Program-made: the position numbers and the translations under genes
Shown: positions 11,470-21,639 of the stretch, piece after piece
How the letters are laid out: the number at the start of each line of letters is the position of its first letter
Position numbering within the stretch: the first letter of the stretch is position 1
Assembly (NCBI GenBank): GCA_009602735.1
Contig: WELA01008820.1
Location: forward strand, 120,579-170,801
Source of the DNA: Mesotaenium endlicherianum
Taxonomy: Eukaryota > Streptophyta > Zygnematophyceae > Zygnematales > Mesotaeniaceae
Length of the DNA: 50,223 nt
Direction: 5' to 3'
Notes under the pieces: generated by a model
The model's input: only the letters and a program-made list of their open reading frames with translations
Databases searched by the model: none
What the model was told of the DNA's origin: nothing

Positions 11470-11960
11470 GGGCTGTGATGCGATTCGGGCTAAAAAATGC
11501 CTTTGCAAGTTCCCATAGACCTGTGGACAAGGTGCTGTAGGGGCTGAATTTTGCAAACTATCCACTAATGATGTTGCGGTGTATACTGAGTCATTTAAGC
11601 AGCACCTGGAATACTTTGACCAAGTGTGTCTGCGTTTGGACAAATTCCAGATAACTCTACATCCTGGATAGTGGGAGTTCTTTGAGGCACACGTGCCTTA
11701 CCAAGGACATGAGATTGGAAACAATGTTATGACTCCTCAGGCTGTAATGACTGCGACTATCTATACAATACCTGCACCCGCGGATGTGTTTAAGCTAAGA
11801 GCTCTGCTAAGACTAAGCGGATACTATCGCAAGTTTGTGAAAGATCATCACAATTTGACAAAATTCTTGAAAAAGGATGTACCTTGTGTGTGGATAGACG
11901 CCCAAGAGAAAGCTCATAAGCTGTGGACTTTTCCTCCTATCAGAGGGGGTGTTTACCCAT
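11470..11960 (+). pseudogene. Ty3/Gypsy reverse transcriptase fragment (palm/thumb to RNase H border)
   Basis: Broken frames carry gypsy RT landmarks in order: MRFGLKNAFA near 11480 (the [12 protein letters not shown] motif), then HLEYFDQVCLRLDKFQI, then LRALLRLSGYYRKFVKDHH and FLKKDVPCVW (the LGFANYYRKFI…LLKKD region). In-frame stops and frameshifts separate them, and the catalytic FxDD segment is not intact. It is independent of element A, which begins at 12538. Confidence 0.62.
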
Positions 11961-12373
11961 CAGCACCTAGATTAGTCAGTGTGTGTCCAGTCCGGGAGTA
12001 GTCCCCTCCCTGAGTCACTTCCTTGCTTTGAGAGCCTCTCTCTCTTTTCGCCATGTCGATGCTTAGCGTCCTCCGATGTCCTCAGTTGCGACAGCAGTCA
12101 TAGTCGATGCTGTTGGGTCCGTTGAGTGTCCAGTCAGTGGGTGGGGAGGATGGAGGGTGATGACAGGTCCTAATGGTTAGTCCAATTAGGGTGGTAGGTG
12201 AGGAACGCTCAGTTCACGAGCATTTGGGTATGATCCGCTCACGAGGTTCAAATATTGAACAGCTGTGAGACGCCGCTTGGATTCCGCGCCTACTTTCTGC
12301 CCCCACACGTGGTGCCGTCGCCCATACGTGTGGAGGTTGACCCACAAGTCTCCTCACTTGCTGGGTCGGCGCT

Positions 12374-12514
12374 TGTAACGATCCGCCACGTGGCCAGATG
12401 CGGCGCGTGCGACACGTCGTGGAATGCGACCGGAAGTGTTGGTTTGAATGTGTATGACTACAATTGGCGCGCGATCAAAGTACCTTGAGTTACCTTTTCG
12501 TTCGGATTGTCACA
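12374..12514 (+). repeat. Left short LTR of TRIM-like element
   Basis: A 141-bp GC-rich repeat starting TGTAACGATCCGCCACGTGG and ending GATTGTCACA. It matches 21640–21779 (plus) and, more distantly, 39315–39459 (minus). Confidence 0.7.
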
Positions 12515-12515
12515 T

Positions 12516-12527
12516 TGGTATTGGAGC
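12516..12527 (+). promoter_or_regulatory. Primer-binding site of TRIM-like element
   Basis: TGGTATTGGAGC lies one base after the LTR. It resembles the plant initiator tRNA-Met PBS (TGGTATCAGAGC) and the PBS of element A (TGGTATCGGAGC). Confidence 0.6.
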
Positions 12528-12537
12528 GCAAACGTAT

Positions 12538-13040
12538 TGTAGTGATTTGAGTTATTATATATTAGTTTGCATATATTTCAATGTTTTCAAATATATTTGG
12601 AGTAGTATTGTGTGGATTAAAGTGTAAATAGGTACTCTAGTGACTTGGTTCATGTCCTTTGAACCTTCTAAGGCATTTTCGAAGTTAGAGGAAAGACCTA
12701 GAAGAACTCCACGTGGCAAAAGTCAAATGTGCCATTTTTAGGTCAAAAGGACATGTGTACATTATTCTAGAAAGAGGTGGCAAGTTTTGGGATGTGTTGG
12801 GTGCCAACACATCAACATACACCTTCCTAGAAATTACTTATGTAGCAAGTATATAAACAAGAGCTAGAACATAGAAAGACATTCCAGAATCACTCTTGTA
12901 CTTGCCAAAATCCAGAAATATATTAACTTTCAAGAAGCCATCTCTCTTTCAAGAAGCTACCACTTGTGTTCAAAGATCCTTGTCTTGAATAGATAAAGTA
13001 TTCTGTTTTACTAAGTACTTTATCTATCTGTTTCACTACA
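12538..13040 (+). repeat. 5' LTR of element A
   Basis: A 503-bp LTR with TGTAGTGA/TCACTACA inverted ends. It is matched by the split 3' LTR and by the LTR of element D (38814–39314, minus). Confidence 0.92.
12850..12857 (+). promoter_or_regulatory. TATA box in the LTR of element A
   Basis: TATATAAA sits about two-thirds of the way into the LTR, where the U3 promoter is expected. It is retained in the 3' LTR and, reversed, in element D (near 39000). The transcript start would be expected about 30 bp downstream. Confidence 0.6.
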
Positions 13041-13041
13041 G

Positions 13042-13053
13042 TGGTATCGGAGC
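13042..13053 (+). promoter_or_regulatory. Primer-binding site of element A
   Basis: TGGTATCGGAGC begins two bases after the LTR ends. It matches initiator tRNA-Met-type PBSs with one change from the usual plant TGGTATCAGAGC. Confidence 0.8.
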
Positions 13054-13077
13054 TAGGCACTTTGGTAGCACAAGAAG

Positions 13078-14358
13078 ATGGCCGATCCTCAAGACCAACA
13101 GCAAGCTTTCGAAGGAAGCCCTTCCTCTCCAAGACACCCTCCTCCAGCGCCGATGGGAGAGCCCACTCAAGAAAATCTGCAACAACAAGAAGCACCACAA
13201 GGAGGAGCACACCCTCCTCCAGCGTCGATGGGAGAGCCTACTCAAGGAAATCTGCAACAACAAGAAGCACCACAAGGAGGAGCACCGTCAAATCCCGTGG
13301 CAGCCGCTATAGCAAAGTTGACCCCACCACAAGGAGTTCCCGCAAATGAGTGGGCAGCCTTCCTAATGACCGTCCACAACCAAGTGGGCTTGGCCACCTA
13401 TGAAGCAACCGTGCAAGCGTCAAGAGAAGCTATGGCTGCCATGGTTGCCCCTATTGCGAGCAATGCTCAAAATCCAGCCCCGGCTCAAGCGCCTCCACAA
13501 GAGCCAACGAGAGCAAGGAAACTCATCAAGCCCGGCAAACCCGACACTTTCAACCCCGGGAAAGGTGCCAACCTGAATTTATGGCTCTACCAAGTGGAGA
13601 CGTACCTCGCGTTCCTTGAAGTACCCGAGGAGGACTACGTTCCCTTTGCCGTTACCTTACTTAGAGGAGCAGCAACATCATGGTGGCGTAACTATCAAGC
13701 GGCTATATATCAAGCTATGGCGCACCCCATGCTCGGCCAAGAGCCCCCACCATCATATGCAAGATGGGCAGATTTTCGTGAGGCCCTCAAGAAGCAATTC
13801 ATGCCCATCAATGCGGAGAAGATTGCCCGAGGAAAGCTCCACCATCTCAAGCAAACGACGTCCGTTCAAGAGTATACATCCAGATTTCACGCCCTCACTC
13901 TTGAGATCCCCAACATGTCTCTTGAGGAGAAGATTGACCGCTACACCTTTGGCCTCAAGCCCAAGGTGGCAAAGGAAGTGGAATTACGCGACTTGACGGA
14001 CTTTTCAAGGATCATTGAAGTGGCCCAAAAGGTGGATACCTTGGATTTCAAGCACTCCATGCCTCCATCTTCACGGGTTCCAGCGACGCGGGTGTACGCA
14101 GCCCCTTCCACATCCGAATCTGGACCCACACCCATGGAAATCGGAGTTATTAAAAGGGACTTCGCGACTGCCCGGAAGAGTGGAAGACCCTCCAATGACA
14201 CTTATGATGCAAGAAACCAGCAAGAAGTGAAAGCAAGACTCTCCCCGGCTGAAAAAGAAGCTCTCATGACGGCTGGACTATGCTTTTATTGCAAGGAAAA
14301 GGGCCATCGTGCACTCTCATGCCCCAAAAAGTTGTCAAAAAACGGACAGCGCCGGTAG
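13078..14358 (+). CDS. gag: Gag polyprotein of element A
   Basis: A 426-residue open frame starting 25 bp after the PBS ([11 protein letters not shown]). The Pro/Gln-rich N-terminus holds a 25-residue tandem duplication (each unit contains MGEPTQ and [10 protein letters not shown]). The middle is a retrotransposon gag domain ([12 protein letters not shown], then LKKQFMP, then [16 protein letters not shown]). A single CCHC zinc knuckle ([14 protein letters not shown]) lies at the C-terminus for RNA packaging. It ends TAG at 14356–14358, overlapping pol by 79 bp in another frame. Pol is at position -1 relative to gag, and a slippery heptamer lies just before the stop. Confidence 0.9.
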   Translation: MADPQDQQQAFEGSPSSPRHPPPAPMGEPTQENLQQQEAPQGGAHPPPASMGEPTQGNLQQQEAPQGGAPSNPVAAAIAKLTPPQGVPANEWAAFLMTVHNQVGLATYEATVQASREAMAAMVAPIASNAQNPAPAQAPPQEPTRARKLIKPGKPDTFNPGKGANLNLWLYQVETYLAFLEVPEEDYVPFAVTLLRGAATSWWRNYQAAIYQAMAHPMLGQEPPPSYARWADFREALKKQFMPINAEKIARGKLHHLKQTTSVQEYTSRFHALTLEIPNMSLEEKIDRYTFGLKPKVAKEVELRDLTDFSRIIEVAQKVDTLDFKHSMPPSSRVPATRVYAAPSTSESGPTPMEIGVIKRDFATARKSGRPSNDTYDARNQQEVKARLSPAEKEALMTAGLCFYCKEKGHRALSCPKKLSKNGQRR

Positions 14359-17300
14359 ACCAGGAGCTTACCACCCCAAGACCCACTTCACGAGAAGACA
14401 ACAAGCCAAGTGAGGTGGAGACTCCCGTTGAAGACGACGTTCCAGCCCCAATGAGTTTGAGAGGTTACCTTGGAGGAGAGAAGGTCCACATCTTGGTGGA
14501 TAGCGGAGCTCAAGGCAACTTCATTGCTGCAGATTTTGCCACCAAGCACGGAATTACTATGCGAACTCTTGACCACGACGAGGAGATTATGATGCCCGAT
14601 GGATTCTCCTATACTACCCCTTCCAAGAAGACGTACCCCTTGGCACTCTCTATCAAGTCCTTCAAGGATAGAGTAGTGTTCTCCCCCATGCAATTGGGCA
14701 AGTACGACGTCATCCTAGGGACGCCTTGGTTGACCAAGCACAACCCCCAAGTTGATTGGAGGACCGGTACTATCAAGATCAAGAATGACATCACTTCAAG
14801 AATCTGTATTTTGCGCGCAATCCAGAATATCCAGACCCAAGACATCCAGAAGCCGGCACACGAGATACTATTGTCCGCCCTCCAACTCAAGAGACTTGTG
14901 AGGAAGGGACACGAGCTTCTTTTGGCCTTGATCACGCCAAAAGACATCAAGAAAGACATCGAGAGTCAAGAAGGCAGCCCCGTTCCCAAGGAGATACAAG
15001 AAGTCTTAGAGGACTACAAAGAAGTGTTCTCCCCGGAATTGCCCAAGGGCCTACCCCCCAAAAGATTCGTAGACCACAAGATAGAGTTGGAGCCCGGAAG
15101 CAAGCCCATCTCTCGGCCTACGTTCAAAATGTCATACACGGAGCTAGACGAAGTCAAGAAGCAAATCAAGGAGCTACTGGAGCATGGCTTCATTCGACCT
15201 AGCAAGTCGCCATTTGGAGCCCCGGTGCTATTTGTCAAGAAGAAAGATGGTACCTTGAGGATGTGTGTGGACTATCGCGCCCTCAACAAGATCACCATCA
15301 AGAATCGATACCCGCTGCCGCGCATGGATGAGCTCATGGACCGGCTGGTTGGAGCCAAGTACTTCACGAAGATTGACTTACGGAGCGGCTACCACCAGAT
15401 TCGCATCGCAGAACCGGACATAGAGAAGACGGCATTCAGGACAAGATATGGACATTTTGAGTTCATGGTCCTGCCATTTGGACTCACCAACGCGCCAGCA
15501 ACTTTCATGACTATGATGAACACCATATTTCAGCCCATGTTGGACAGATTTGTGGTGGTATTCATCGATGACATCCTTATCTACAGCAAGACCCTTGAAG
15601 AGCATGCGAGACACTTGAAAGAAGTCCTTGAAGTATTGAAGCAAAACAAGCTGTTTGCGAAGGAGTCAAAATGCGAGTTTGCCAAACAAGAAGTGGAGTT
15701 CCTAGGTCTCCACGTGACTGCTGATGGCATCAAGATAGACCCCAAGAAGACCACGGTGGTGGAGGAATGGCCAACCCCCACGACCAAGAAAGAACTCCAG
15801 TCATTCTTGGGATTTGCCAATTGGTACAGAAAATTCATCCAAGGCTTCTCGCACATAGCAGCCCCCCTGACAGATCTACTCAAGAAGGACAGGCTATATA
15901 CATGGACCGAGAAAGAGGAAGAGGCATTTCAAGAGTTAAAGCGAAGATTGACCACATCCCCGGTGCTCACACTCCCAAGTCCAAACCCAGATTGGCCCTT
16001 CCACGTCATCACCGATGCATCTTCCTATGCAATAGGAGCAATCCTGCTTCAAGACCAAGGCAAGGGACTGCAGCCCATCGCCTACGAGTCAAGGAAGCTA
16101 AATCCAGCCGAGCAAAATTATACAACCACGGAGCGAGAGGCATTGGCGATTGTACATGCCTTGAAGGTTTGGCGCTGCTACGTTGAAGGACGCAAAGTAC
16201 TGGTCACCACGGACCACGAGGCGTTAAAGCACCTCCAAACGCAGCCGTATCTCTCAAGGAGACAAGCAAGATGGAGCGGATACTTGCAACAATACAACAT
16301 CACGATTCAGTACCAGCCCGGCAAGACAAACCCGGCTGACCCCCTCTCAAGACTGCAATTAAATGCAGTGATGGTATCCCTGAAGACAGATCTGGAAGCT
16401 CGATTTTCAGCCGCCTATGAAAGAGACCCTTACTACAAGAACGGAGAAGCAGCCTTGGACCCATGCAAGAAGCAAGAAGGCAATTATTGGGTGAGGCAAG
16501 ATACGGGCCAGAGATGTGTTCCTAATGACTTAGACCTCCGGCTCTTGCTTCTACGAGAAGCACACGACAACCCTCTTGGAGGACACTTTGGAATCCTAAG
16601 GACCACGGGCGTTCTAGCTAGGACTTATTGTTGGCCAGGCATGTCTAAGCAAGTCAAGGAGTACTGCAGGAGCTGTGACACATGCCAAAGAATCAAGCCA
16701 TCATCGCAAAAGGCGGGAGGACTCCTCCAACCACTACCAATCCCCGAAAGACAATGGACGGACATCTCAATGGACCTTATCGTGGACTTGCCCGTGACAC
16801 CTCGAGGCCATAATGCAATACTCACGGCGGTGGACAGACTTACCAAGATGGCTCATTTTATTCCCACGACGACTAAGGCTACAGCACCACAACTTGCAAG
16901 ACTCATCTTTGACAACATCTTCCGACTCCATGGACTACCATCAAGAATTGTGTCAGATAGAGATCCAAGATTCACAAGCCATTTCTGGAAAAATCTCTTC
17001 AAGAACTTGGGTACATCGCTGGATATGTCTACCGCCTACCACCCACAATCAGATGGGCAAACCGAGCGTATGAATCGTACCCTAAAGACCTCTCTAAAGG
17101 CCTACGTGTCTACCCTCGAGCAAGACTGGGACATGTACTTGACCCCCCTCGAGTTTGCCTACAACAACACTACGCAGGCCTCTACCCAAGAGTCCCCATT
17201 CTTCCTCAACTATGGCTTCCATCCGACCACGCCACTGAGCTTCACGGCTGGCCATGATGAAGTACCTGCAGCCACAGATTTTATGGAGACATTAGAAGCA

Positions 17301-17945
17301 GCCCTTACAGCAGCGAAGAAAGCTCTACAACACGCGCAAGATGCTCAAGCAAGAGTGGCGAACAGATCCAGAAGAGAAATTACGTACAGAGTGGGTGACA
17401 ACGTGTTACTATCATCCAAGAACATTTCCCTGAACAACAGGCCTGCCGGCAGCAAGTTCTCTCCCAAGTATTTGGGACCCTTCAAGATTATCCAGCAAGT
17501 CAACCCCGTTGCTTTCAAGCTAGAACTTCCCCAGACTATGCACATCGACCCCGTATTCCACGCTTCCCTCTTCAAGCCATATGTGCAACCCGACAACAAG
17601 TTCCCAGGACGTGTGACAACCCCACTAGCCCCAACAATAGTGGATGATCATTTGGAGTACGAAGTGGAAGACATAATGGCTATGAGAAATTTCAGGAGAC
17701 AGCAGCAATACTTGATCAAGTGGAAAGGATATCCAGATTCGGAGAATAGTTGGGTGGCGGCGCACTACCTTGACAAAGTTCAGAGAAAGTTGAAGCGCTT
17801 CCATGCCGCCAACCCCCATCTTGGACCAGCCCCAAGTCTCTCTACTAGAAGCCCGAAGACTTCAGGGAGGCAGCCTGCCACCATCAAGAAGCAGCAGAAG
17901 ACCCCTTGGAGGCAGCCTGCAAGAACAAGAAAGAGGAAAGATTGA
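14280..17945 (+). CDS. pol: Pol polyprotein of element A: protease, RT, RNase H, integrase, chromodomain
   Basis: A 1221-codon open frame, probably expressed by -1 frameshift from gag, so residues before ~20 need not be translated. Aspartic protease has VDSGA (residues ~73–77). RT spans ~270–510 with [10 protein letters not shown] and VFIDD at ~428–431, in place of YxDD. RNase H has [21 protein letters not shown] and TTDHEAL (~578–650). The integrase HHCC finger is at ~761–802 (H…H…CRSCDTC). The D,D35E core is at D832, D893 (SDRDPRF) and E929. A GPY/F module follows (YLGPFKI). A C-terminal chromodomain (YEVEDIM…[15 protein letters not shown]) is at ~1125–1170. The chromodomain places it among chromoviruses, whose chromodomains are thought to steer integration to marked chromatin. 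No in-frame stops are seen. Confidence 0.93.
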   Translation: MLLLQGKGPSCTLMPQKVVKKRTAPVDQELTTPRPTSREDNKPSEVETPVEDDVPAPMSLRGYLGGEKVHILVDSGAQGNFIAADFATKHGITMRTLDHDEEIMMPDGFSYTTPSKKTYPLALSIKSFKDRVVFSPMQLGKYDVILGTPWLTKHNPQVDWRTGTIKIKNDITSRICILRAIQNIQTQDIQKPAHEILLSALQLKRLVRKGHELLLALITPKDIKKDIESQEGSPVPKEIQEVLEDYKEVFSPELPKGLPPKRFVDHKIELEPGSKPISRPTFKMSYTELDEVKKQIKELLEHGFIRPSKSPFGAPVLFVKKKDGTLRMCVDYRALNKITIKNRYPLPRMDELMDRLVGAKYFTKIDLRSGYHQIRIAEPDIEKTAFRTRYGHFEFMVLPFGLTNAPATFMTMMNTIFQPMLDRFVVVFIDDILIYSKTLEEHARHLKEVLEVLKQNKLFAKESKCEFAKQEVEFLGLHVTADGIKIDPKKTTVVEEWPTPTTKKELQSFLGFANWYRKFIQGFSHIAAPLTDLLKKDRLYTWTEKEEEAFQELKRRLTTSPVLTLPSPNPDWPFHVITDASSYAIGAILLQDQGKGLQPIAYESRKLNPAEQNYTTTEREALAIVHALKVWRCYVEGRKVLVTTDHEALKHLQTQPYLSRRQARWSGYLQQYNITIQYQPGKTNPADPLSRLQLNAVMVSLKTDLEARFSAAYERDPYYKNGEAALDPCKKQEGNYWVRQDTGQRCVPNDLDLRLLLLREAHDNPLGGHFGILRTTGVLARTYCWPGMSKQVKEYCRSCDTCQRIKPSSQKAGGLLQPLPIPERQWTDISMDLIVDLPVTPRGHNAILTAVDRLTKMAHFIPTTTKATAPQLARLIFDNIFRLHGLPSRIVSDRDPRFTSHFWKNLFKNLGTSLDMSTAYHPQSDGQTERMNRTLKTSLKAYVSTLEQDWDMYLTPLEFAYNNTTQASTQESPFFLNYGFHPTTPLSFTAGHDEVPAATDFMETLEAALTAAKKALQHAQDAQARVANRSRREITYRVGDNVLLSSKNISLNNRPAGSKFSPKYLGPFKIIQQVNPVAFKLELPQTMHIDPVFHASLFKPYVQPDNKFPGRVTTPLAPTIVDDHLEYEVEDIMAMRNFRRQQQYLIKWKGYPDSENSWVAAHYLDKVQRKLKRFHAANPHLGPAPSLSTRSPKTSGRQPATIKKQQKTPWRQPARTRKRKD
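14337..14372 (+). promoter_or_regulatory. -1 ribosomal frameshift signal between gag and pol
   Basis: A_AAA_AAC at 14337–14343 is in the gag frame as X_XXY_YYZ (tcA AAA AAC). A -1 slip enters the pol frame without a stop. After a 10-nt spacer, 14354–14360 (GGTAGAC) can pair with 14366–14372 (GCTTACC) around a 5-nt loop, with one G·U and one A·C mismatch. The gag stop lies inside the 5' arm. In element D the same place has A_AAA_AAT (37613–37619, minus) and a perfect 7-bp stem (37585–37602) with the same 10-nt spacer. Confidence 0.72.
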
Positions 17946-18713
17946 CATTAGACACTCTTCTCTTCTTGCAGTTTCTGGACAGAAAACTAAAACTGCTACT
18001 GGTGATAGGTCTATGCATAATAAATTCGGAAAATTTACCTGGCTGTAGTCCATGAGTAGCCGGTCATTTAGAGTCCAAGTTTGCTCAATTTGAAGCACTG
18101 GTGAGAGAGATATGATGCTCTAAGTAGAAGGGGGTCAAGCTGCTGGCATTGGTAGGGCAGAATATGCCTTCTGACATTATGCCCTCCCCTGAACTTGGAA
18201 TGCTTTGAAACTCAAGACTCTGATAAAACATCTTACAGCGCCCATTTTGAGACTTACTTTGTAGAATTTGGAGAAGTATAGAAGGACTTATGATTTTTAG
18301 AAGTTTCTGCACAGATTTGGAGGAGAGCCTACTCTCTCAGCTCTCAACGACACTCCAGAAATTAGAATGCTCTGAAATCTAGTGACCCGGTAGAGTTCTT
18401 CGACGCGGTCCGTCTGGCACTCAAATTTTTAGATTTGGAGCAAATCTGTGGACGCTATGAATTCTTGAATTCGTGGCAGATTCTGGGCCAACTTGTACAA
18501 TTTTCTTTATCATTAAGGAGTAGGCTAGCCAATAAGGTCACACTACCTACGACCTTGCCTAGTCTACCTTACATATATAGCACCTGACTTGGCGCCTTGG
18601 ACTAATCCTCTTCACATGTGTGGCATCTGACTTGAAGCTGTTGACTAGTCTGCTCCACATGTGTAAGACCTGACTTGACGCGCCAAGACGTCGCTTTTTT
18701 TGGCGGGGGGTGA
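17946..18713 (+). other. Non-coding 3' region of element A with 43-bp tandem repeats and polypurine tract
   Basis: No reading frame continues after pol. CTGACTTG recurs at exactly 43-bp spacing (18584, 18627, 18670), each unit also holding an ACATGTGT block, with a weaker unit upstream from about 18541. The stretch ends TGGCGGGGGGTGA (18701–18713), the purine-rich primer for plus-strand DNA, directly before the 3' LTR. Confidence 0.7.
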
Positions 18714-18737
18714 TGTAGTGATTTGAGTTATTATATA

Positions 18738-20159
18738 TTAGTTTGCATATATTTCTCTGTAGTGGCCTTTCTGCTGACAATGGTAGCAAGTAGATTTTGC
18801 TGAGGCTGGTCTCGGCTTAGTCCTACCACCACCCCTTCCATAGCCACCTCGAGAGGAACCACCTCTACCTCTAGACTGAATAGCATTGTATTCATACTCA
18901 TATTCATCACCCTGATTATCCTCCGCCTGGTCTCCTTCAATTGCATTGTAGGAACCGTGGGGCTTTTTGACAATCTCAGACACCAAAGCATTACTTTGGC
19001 GCTTGTGATTGAACTGCTGCTGATCCCAGGCGTCAGCATCCTGGATCAAGTCAGCCAGTTTCTCATACTTTTTCTCAGCAAAATGACCAGAGACCTCGGA
19101 TTTCAAGCCATACCTGAAGTATGCTATCCTATACCGTTCTGGCAAATCAGGCTGCTTCATCATGTTCTCTTGGAACTTTTGAGCAAACTCAGCAACTGAA
19201 GTGGTCTGCTTCAGTGTCAGGGAGATCATCGCATAGATAGCTTTCTCCTGCTGGTTGATGACATCAAACTTCTCATGCAACTTCTCGACAAACTCTACCC
19301 ACGTAGGGTCACCGAGTTGCCGAGCCTTACGCTCTTCCTTCCAGTAAAGCCACCAGTCTGCGGCACTGCCTTTCAGTAGCGCACCGGTGTGCCTGACCTT
19401 CTCGTAATCTTGCAGTTCTGGGTAGTTCTCCAGCCACTGCTCAACATCCGCGAGAAACTTGATCAGGTAATATTTTCTGTTTCCCTCAGGATCATAGTCC
19501 TGGGGAGGTTTCGGCTTGGGCTTACTAGGCCCTCGGCCACCACCACTAGTGGTGTGAGACCCCAGTTGGTCTCTGTCCCGGAGTAGGGACATTATGATTC
19601 TTTTGTCCTCCTGCTGGGACTGATACATGGTCGTCATTTGCGACTGCATCTGAACGAACAATGCTCCCAAGTCTACACTCTGGGGTGGTAGATTAGCAAA
19701 TGCAGCAGCAGCATTGGCATCCACTCGCTGAGTGGTGTCCTCAACAATCCCTCTCGCTCCTGCAGCAGCAATTTCTGCCGCATTCAGCCGGTCATGTATT
19801 TGACCTAGGGGTACATTGAGTTGTACAGCAGGAGGTGGGTTCAGAACATTGGCCCTTGATGCCATAAGTTCTTCAACAGTGCGCTCGTCAGCTGGCTGTC
19901 CTTCCCTCCTTTGTATATCTTCAGCGGCCTTTGCTACTTGTTCAGCTTCTAGTCTGGCTATCTCCTCCTCAGCTTGCTGAGCTGCGACTGAGGCAATAGC
20001 AGCTGCCTCATCTGCAGCCTCCCTAGCTGCAGTATCCGCTACTGCTTCCGGATAGGAACGGGTTCCCGCTACATGGCTTTCTGCCTGGTTTTTGACATTC
20101 TCGTTATCCTGGTTCTCCATGTCTCGGGAGTTGCTAGTTTGAGACCTTGTCCTTACCAT
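18738..20159 (-). pseudogene. gag: Gag of element B, truncated and fused to LTR sequence
   Basis: The frame starts MVRTRSQTSNSRDMENQDNE and is open for ~467 own codons. It has an Ala/Glu-rich coiled-coil-like region (AAREAADEAAAIA…AEEEIARLEAEQ), a gag domain (KGSAADWWLYWKEERKA; LTLKQTTSVAEFAQKF) and an RGG-rich tract (SRGRGGSSRGGYGRGGGR). The last part of a CCHC knuckle survives (CYHCQQKGHYRE). The final Cys is lost because the last codons (IYAN) come from the LTR of element A. Related but more broken copies are at 29760–30060 (plus) and 34403–35142 (minus). Confidence 0.85.
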
Positions 20160-20218
20160 ACAAAGAAGACTGTGATAACTGCTCCGATACCACTGAAATG
20201 AATCGACTTACCAAATAN

Positions 20219-20230
20219 GCTCCGATACCA
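20219..20230 (-). promoter_or_regulatory. Primer-binding site of element B
   Basis: On the minus strand this reads TGGTATCGGAGC, identical to the PBS of element A. A second copy at 20181–20192 is probably from the same assembly duplication. Confidence 0.65.
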
Positions 20231-20231
20231 C

Positions 20232-20953
20232 TGAAATGAATCGTCTTACCAAATAGGCGATTAACAATTAATAAAGATCTTTATATCAGCAAGTAATCTT
20301 TATGGTATTTTCCGTTAATTGATTATTGATTTAATAGCAAAGGACGACACACTAGCAATGAATAATACTCGTAAGTCAAATGCAAGTAAACTAGCATCAA
20401 TAATGCAATCAGTAAACTCATACATAAGCAAGGTTAGAAGACAGTGCGTATCAATGACTTCTCGCCTTGGATCCAGATCTCTCTCAGTCAACTGTACAGG
20501 AGAGTTGGCCTCGTTTCCGAATGCCGAACTCGAGGGCAATGCCTAGCATATGTACATGGAATGAGTTTACTGTTCAACGGTCAGTGCGATGGCACCGCCT
20601 ACCCGGGAGTTAACCACGTTGGTAGGACCTCGGTTAACCAAATCCACCGCCATCTCCCATCATCCCGAATAGCCATCCATCATAGGGATGTCATCTGGCT
20701 ATTCATCTAGCATATCGCACTTAGATGCATATCAAGGCAGTTCGCTGCTACCGAGTATGGAAGTCAGCTTGCTGTCAAAGAATGTGTCAGCAAGCTGACT
20801 TATATGGACTTTCAGCCTGCTGCTTTCGACTGAGTCATTAAACTGATAATTATGTAAAGTCCAGCAGACTGACTATTAACTAAAGTTCAGCAGGCTGAAC
20901 TTAATTAACTATTTAAATGAATATTATATCTACTAATGTACTGATTCATTACA
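20232..20953 (-). repeat. 5' LTR of element B
   Basis: A ~722-bp LTR with TGTAATGAAT/ATTCATTTCA ends on the minus strand. An extra 38-bp copy of the PBS/LTR junction lies at 20181–20218 and ends in an undetermined base (N at 20218). The inner boundary is therefore uncertain (20194 or 20232). It closely matches 35177–35918. Confidence 0.8.
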
Positions 20954-21627
20954 GTTATTATATATTAGTTTGCATATATTTCAATGTTTTCAAATATATT
21001 TGGAGTAGTATTGTGTGGATTCAAGTGTGAATAGGTACTCTAGTGACTTGGTTCATGTCCTTTGAACCTTCTAAGGCATTTTCGAAGTTAGAATAAAGAC
21101 CTAGAAGAACTCCACGTGGCAAAAGTCAAATGTGCCATTTTTAGGTCAGAAGGACATGTGTACATTATTCTAGAAAGAGGTGGCAAGTTCTAGGATGTGT
21201 TGGGTGCCAACACATCAACATACACCTTCCTAGAAATTACTTATTTAGCAAGTATATAAACAAGAGCTAGAACATAGAAAGACATTCCAGAATCACTTTT
21301 GTACTTGCCAAAATCCAGAAATATAGTAACTTTCAAGAAGTCATCTCTCTTTCAAGAAGCTACCACTTGTGTTCAAAGATCCTTGTCTTGAATAGATAAA
21401 GTATTATATTTCACTAAGTACTTCATCTATCTGTTTCACTACACGTATGCAACCGTGTCCAGGAGACCAGGGTTCAAATCCCAATGAGCATAAGGATGCT
21501 CATGGTGAAACACTGGTCGATGGTACGACCGTACGGCAATCTTTGGAATATACGAAGAAAGGACACTGTCCCGAAACAATGTCCCTCGCGCCGCCGTGGC
21601 CTAAGTGCCCGGGACGTGCACACTTGT

Positions 21628-21639
21628 AGGTGGGAGGAG
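21628..21639 (+). promoter_or_regulatory. Polypurine tract before right short LTR
   Basis: AGGTGGGAGGAG abuts TGTAACG of the right LTR, as expected for the plus-strand primer of an LTR retroelement. Confidence 0.5.

Larger units (their letters stand above)
18756..20953 (-). mobile_element. Element B: 3'-truncated gypsy insertion (LTR + PBS + gag)
   Basis: On the minus strand: an LTR beginning TGTAATGAATC at 20953, a PBS TGGTATCGGAGC, then gag, which breaks off inside its zinc knuckle at about 18756. There is no pol or 3' LTR. The right edge is a clean LTR end; the left edge is mid-gene. The flanking duplication is 29 bp, not the ~5 bp expected of an integrase. Confidence 0.8.
12538..21443 (+). 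mobile_element. Element A: complete Ty3/Gypsy chromovirus with nested insertion in its 3' LTR
   Basis: Both ends and the target duplication are visible. CGTAT at 12533–12537 and CGTAT at 21444–21448 flank a unit bounded by TGTAGTGA … TCACTACA. Order: 5' LTR (12538–13040), PBS, gag (13078–14358), pol (14280–17945), non-coding region with 43-bp repeats, purine tract, and 3' LTR (18714–18755 plus 20954–21443) interrupted by element B. Without B it is about 6.7 kb. gag and pol have no internal stops. By eye the two LTRs differ at about 15 of 490 positions, so it is not brand new but was probably competent at insertion. It inserted into the internal region of the TRIM-like element. Confidence 0.9.
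18714..21443 (+). repeat. 3' LTR of element A, split by element B
   Basis: The LTR runs 18714–18755, is interrupted, then resumes at 20954 and runs to TCACTACA at 21443. The 29 bp at 18727–18755 are repeated at 20954–20982. Allowing for that overlap, its length equals the 5' LTR (503 bp). Confidence 0.88.
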
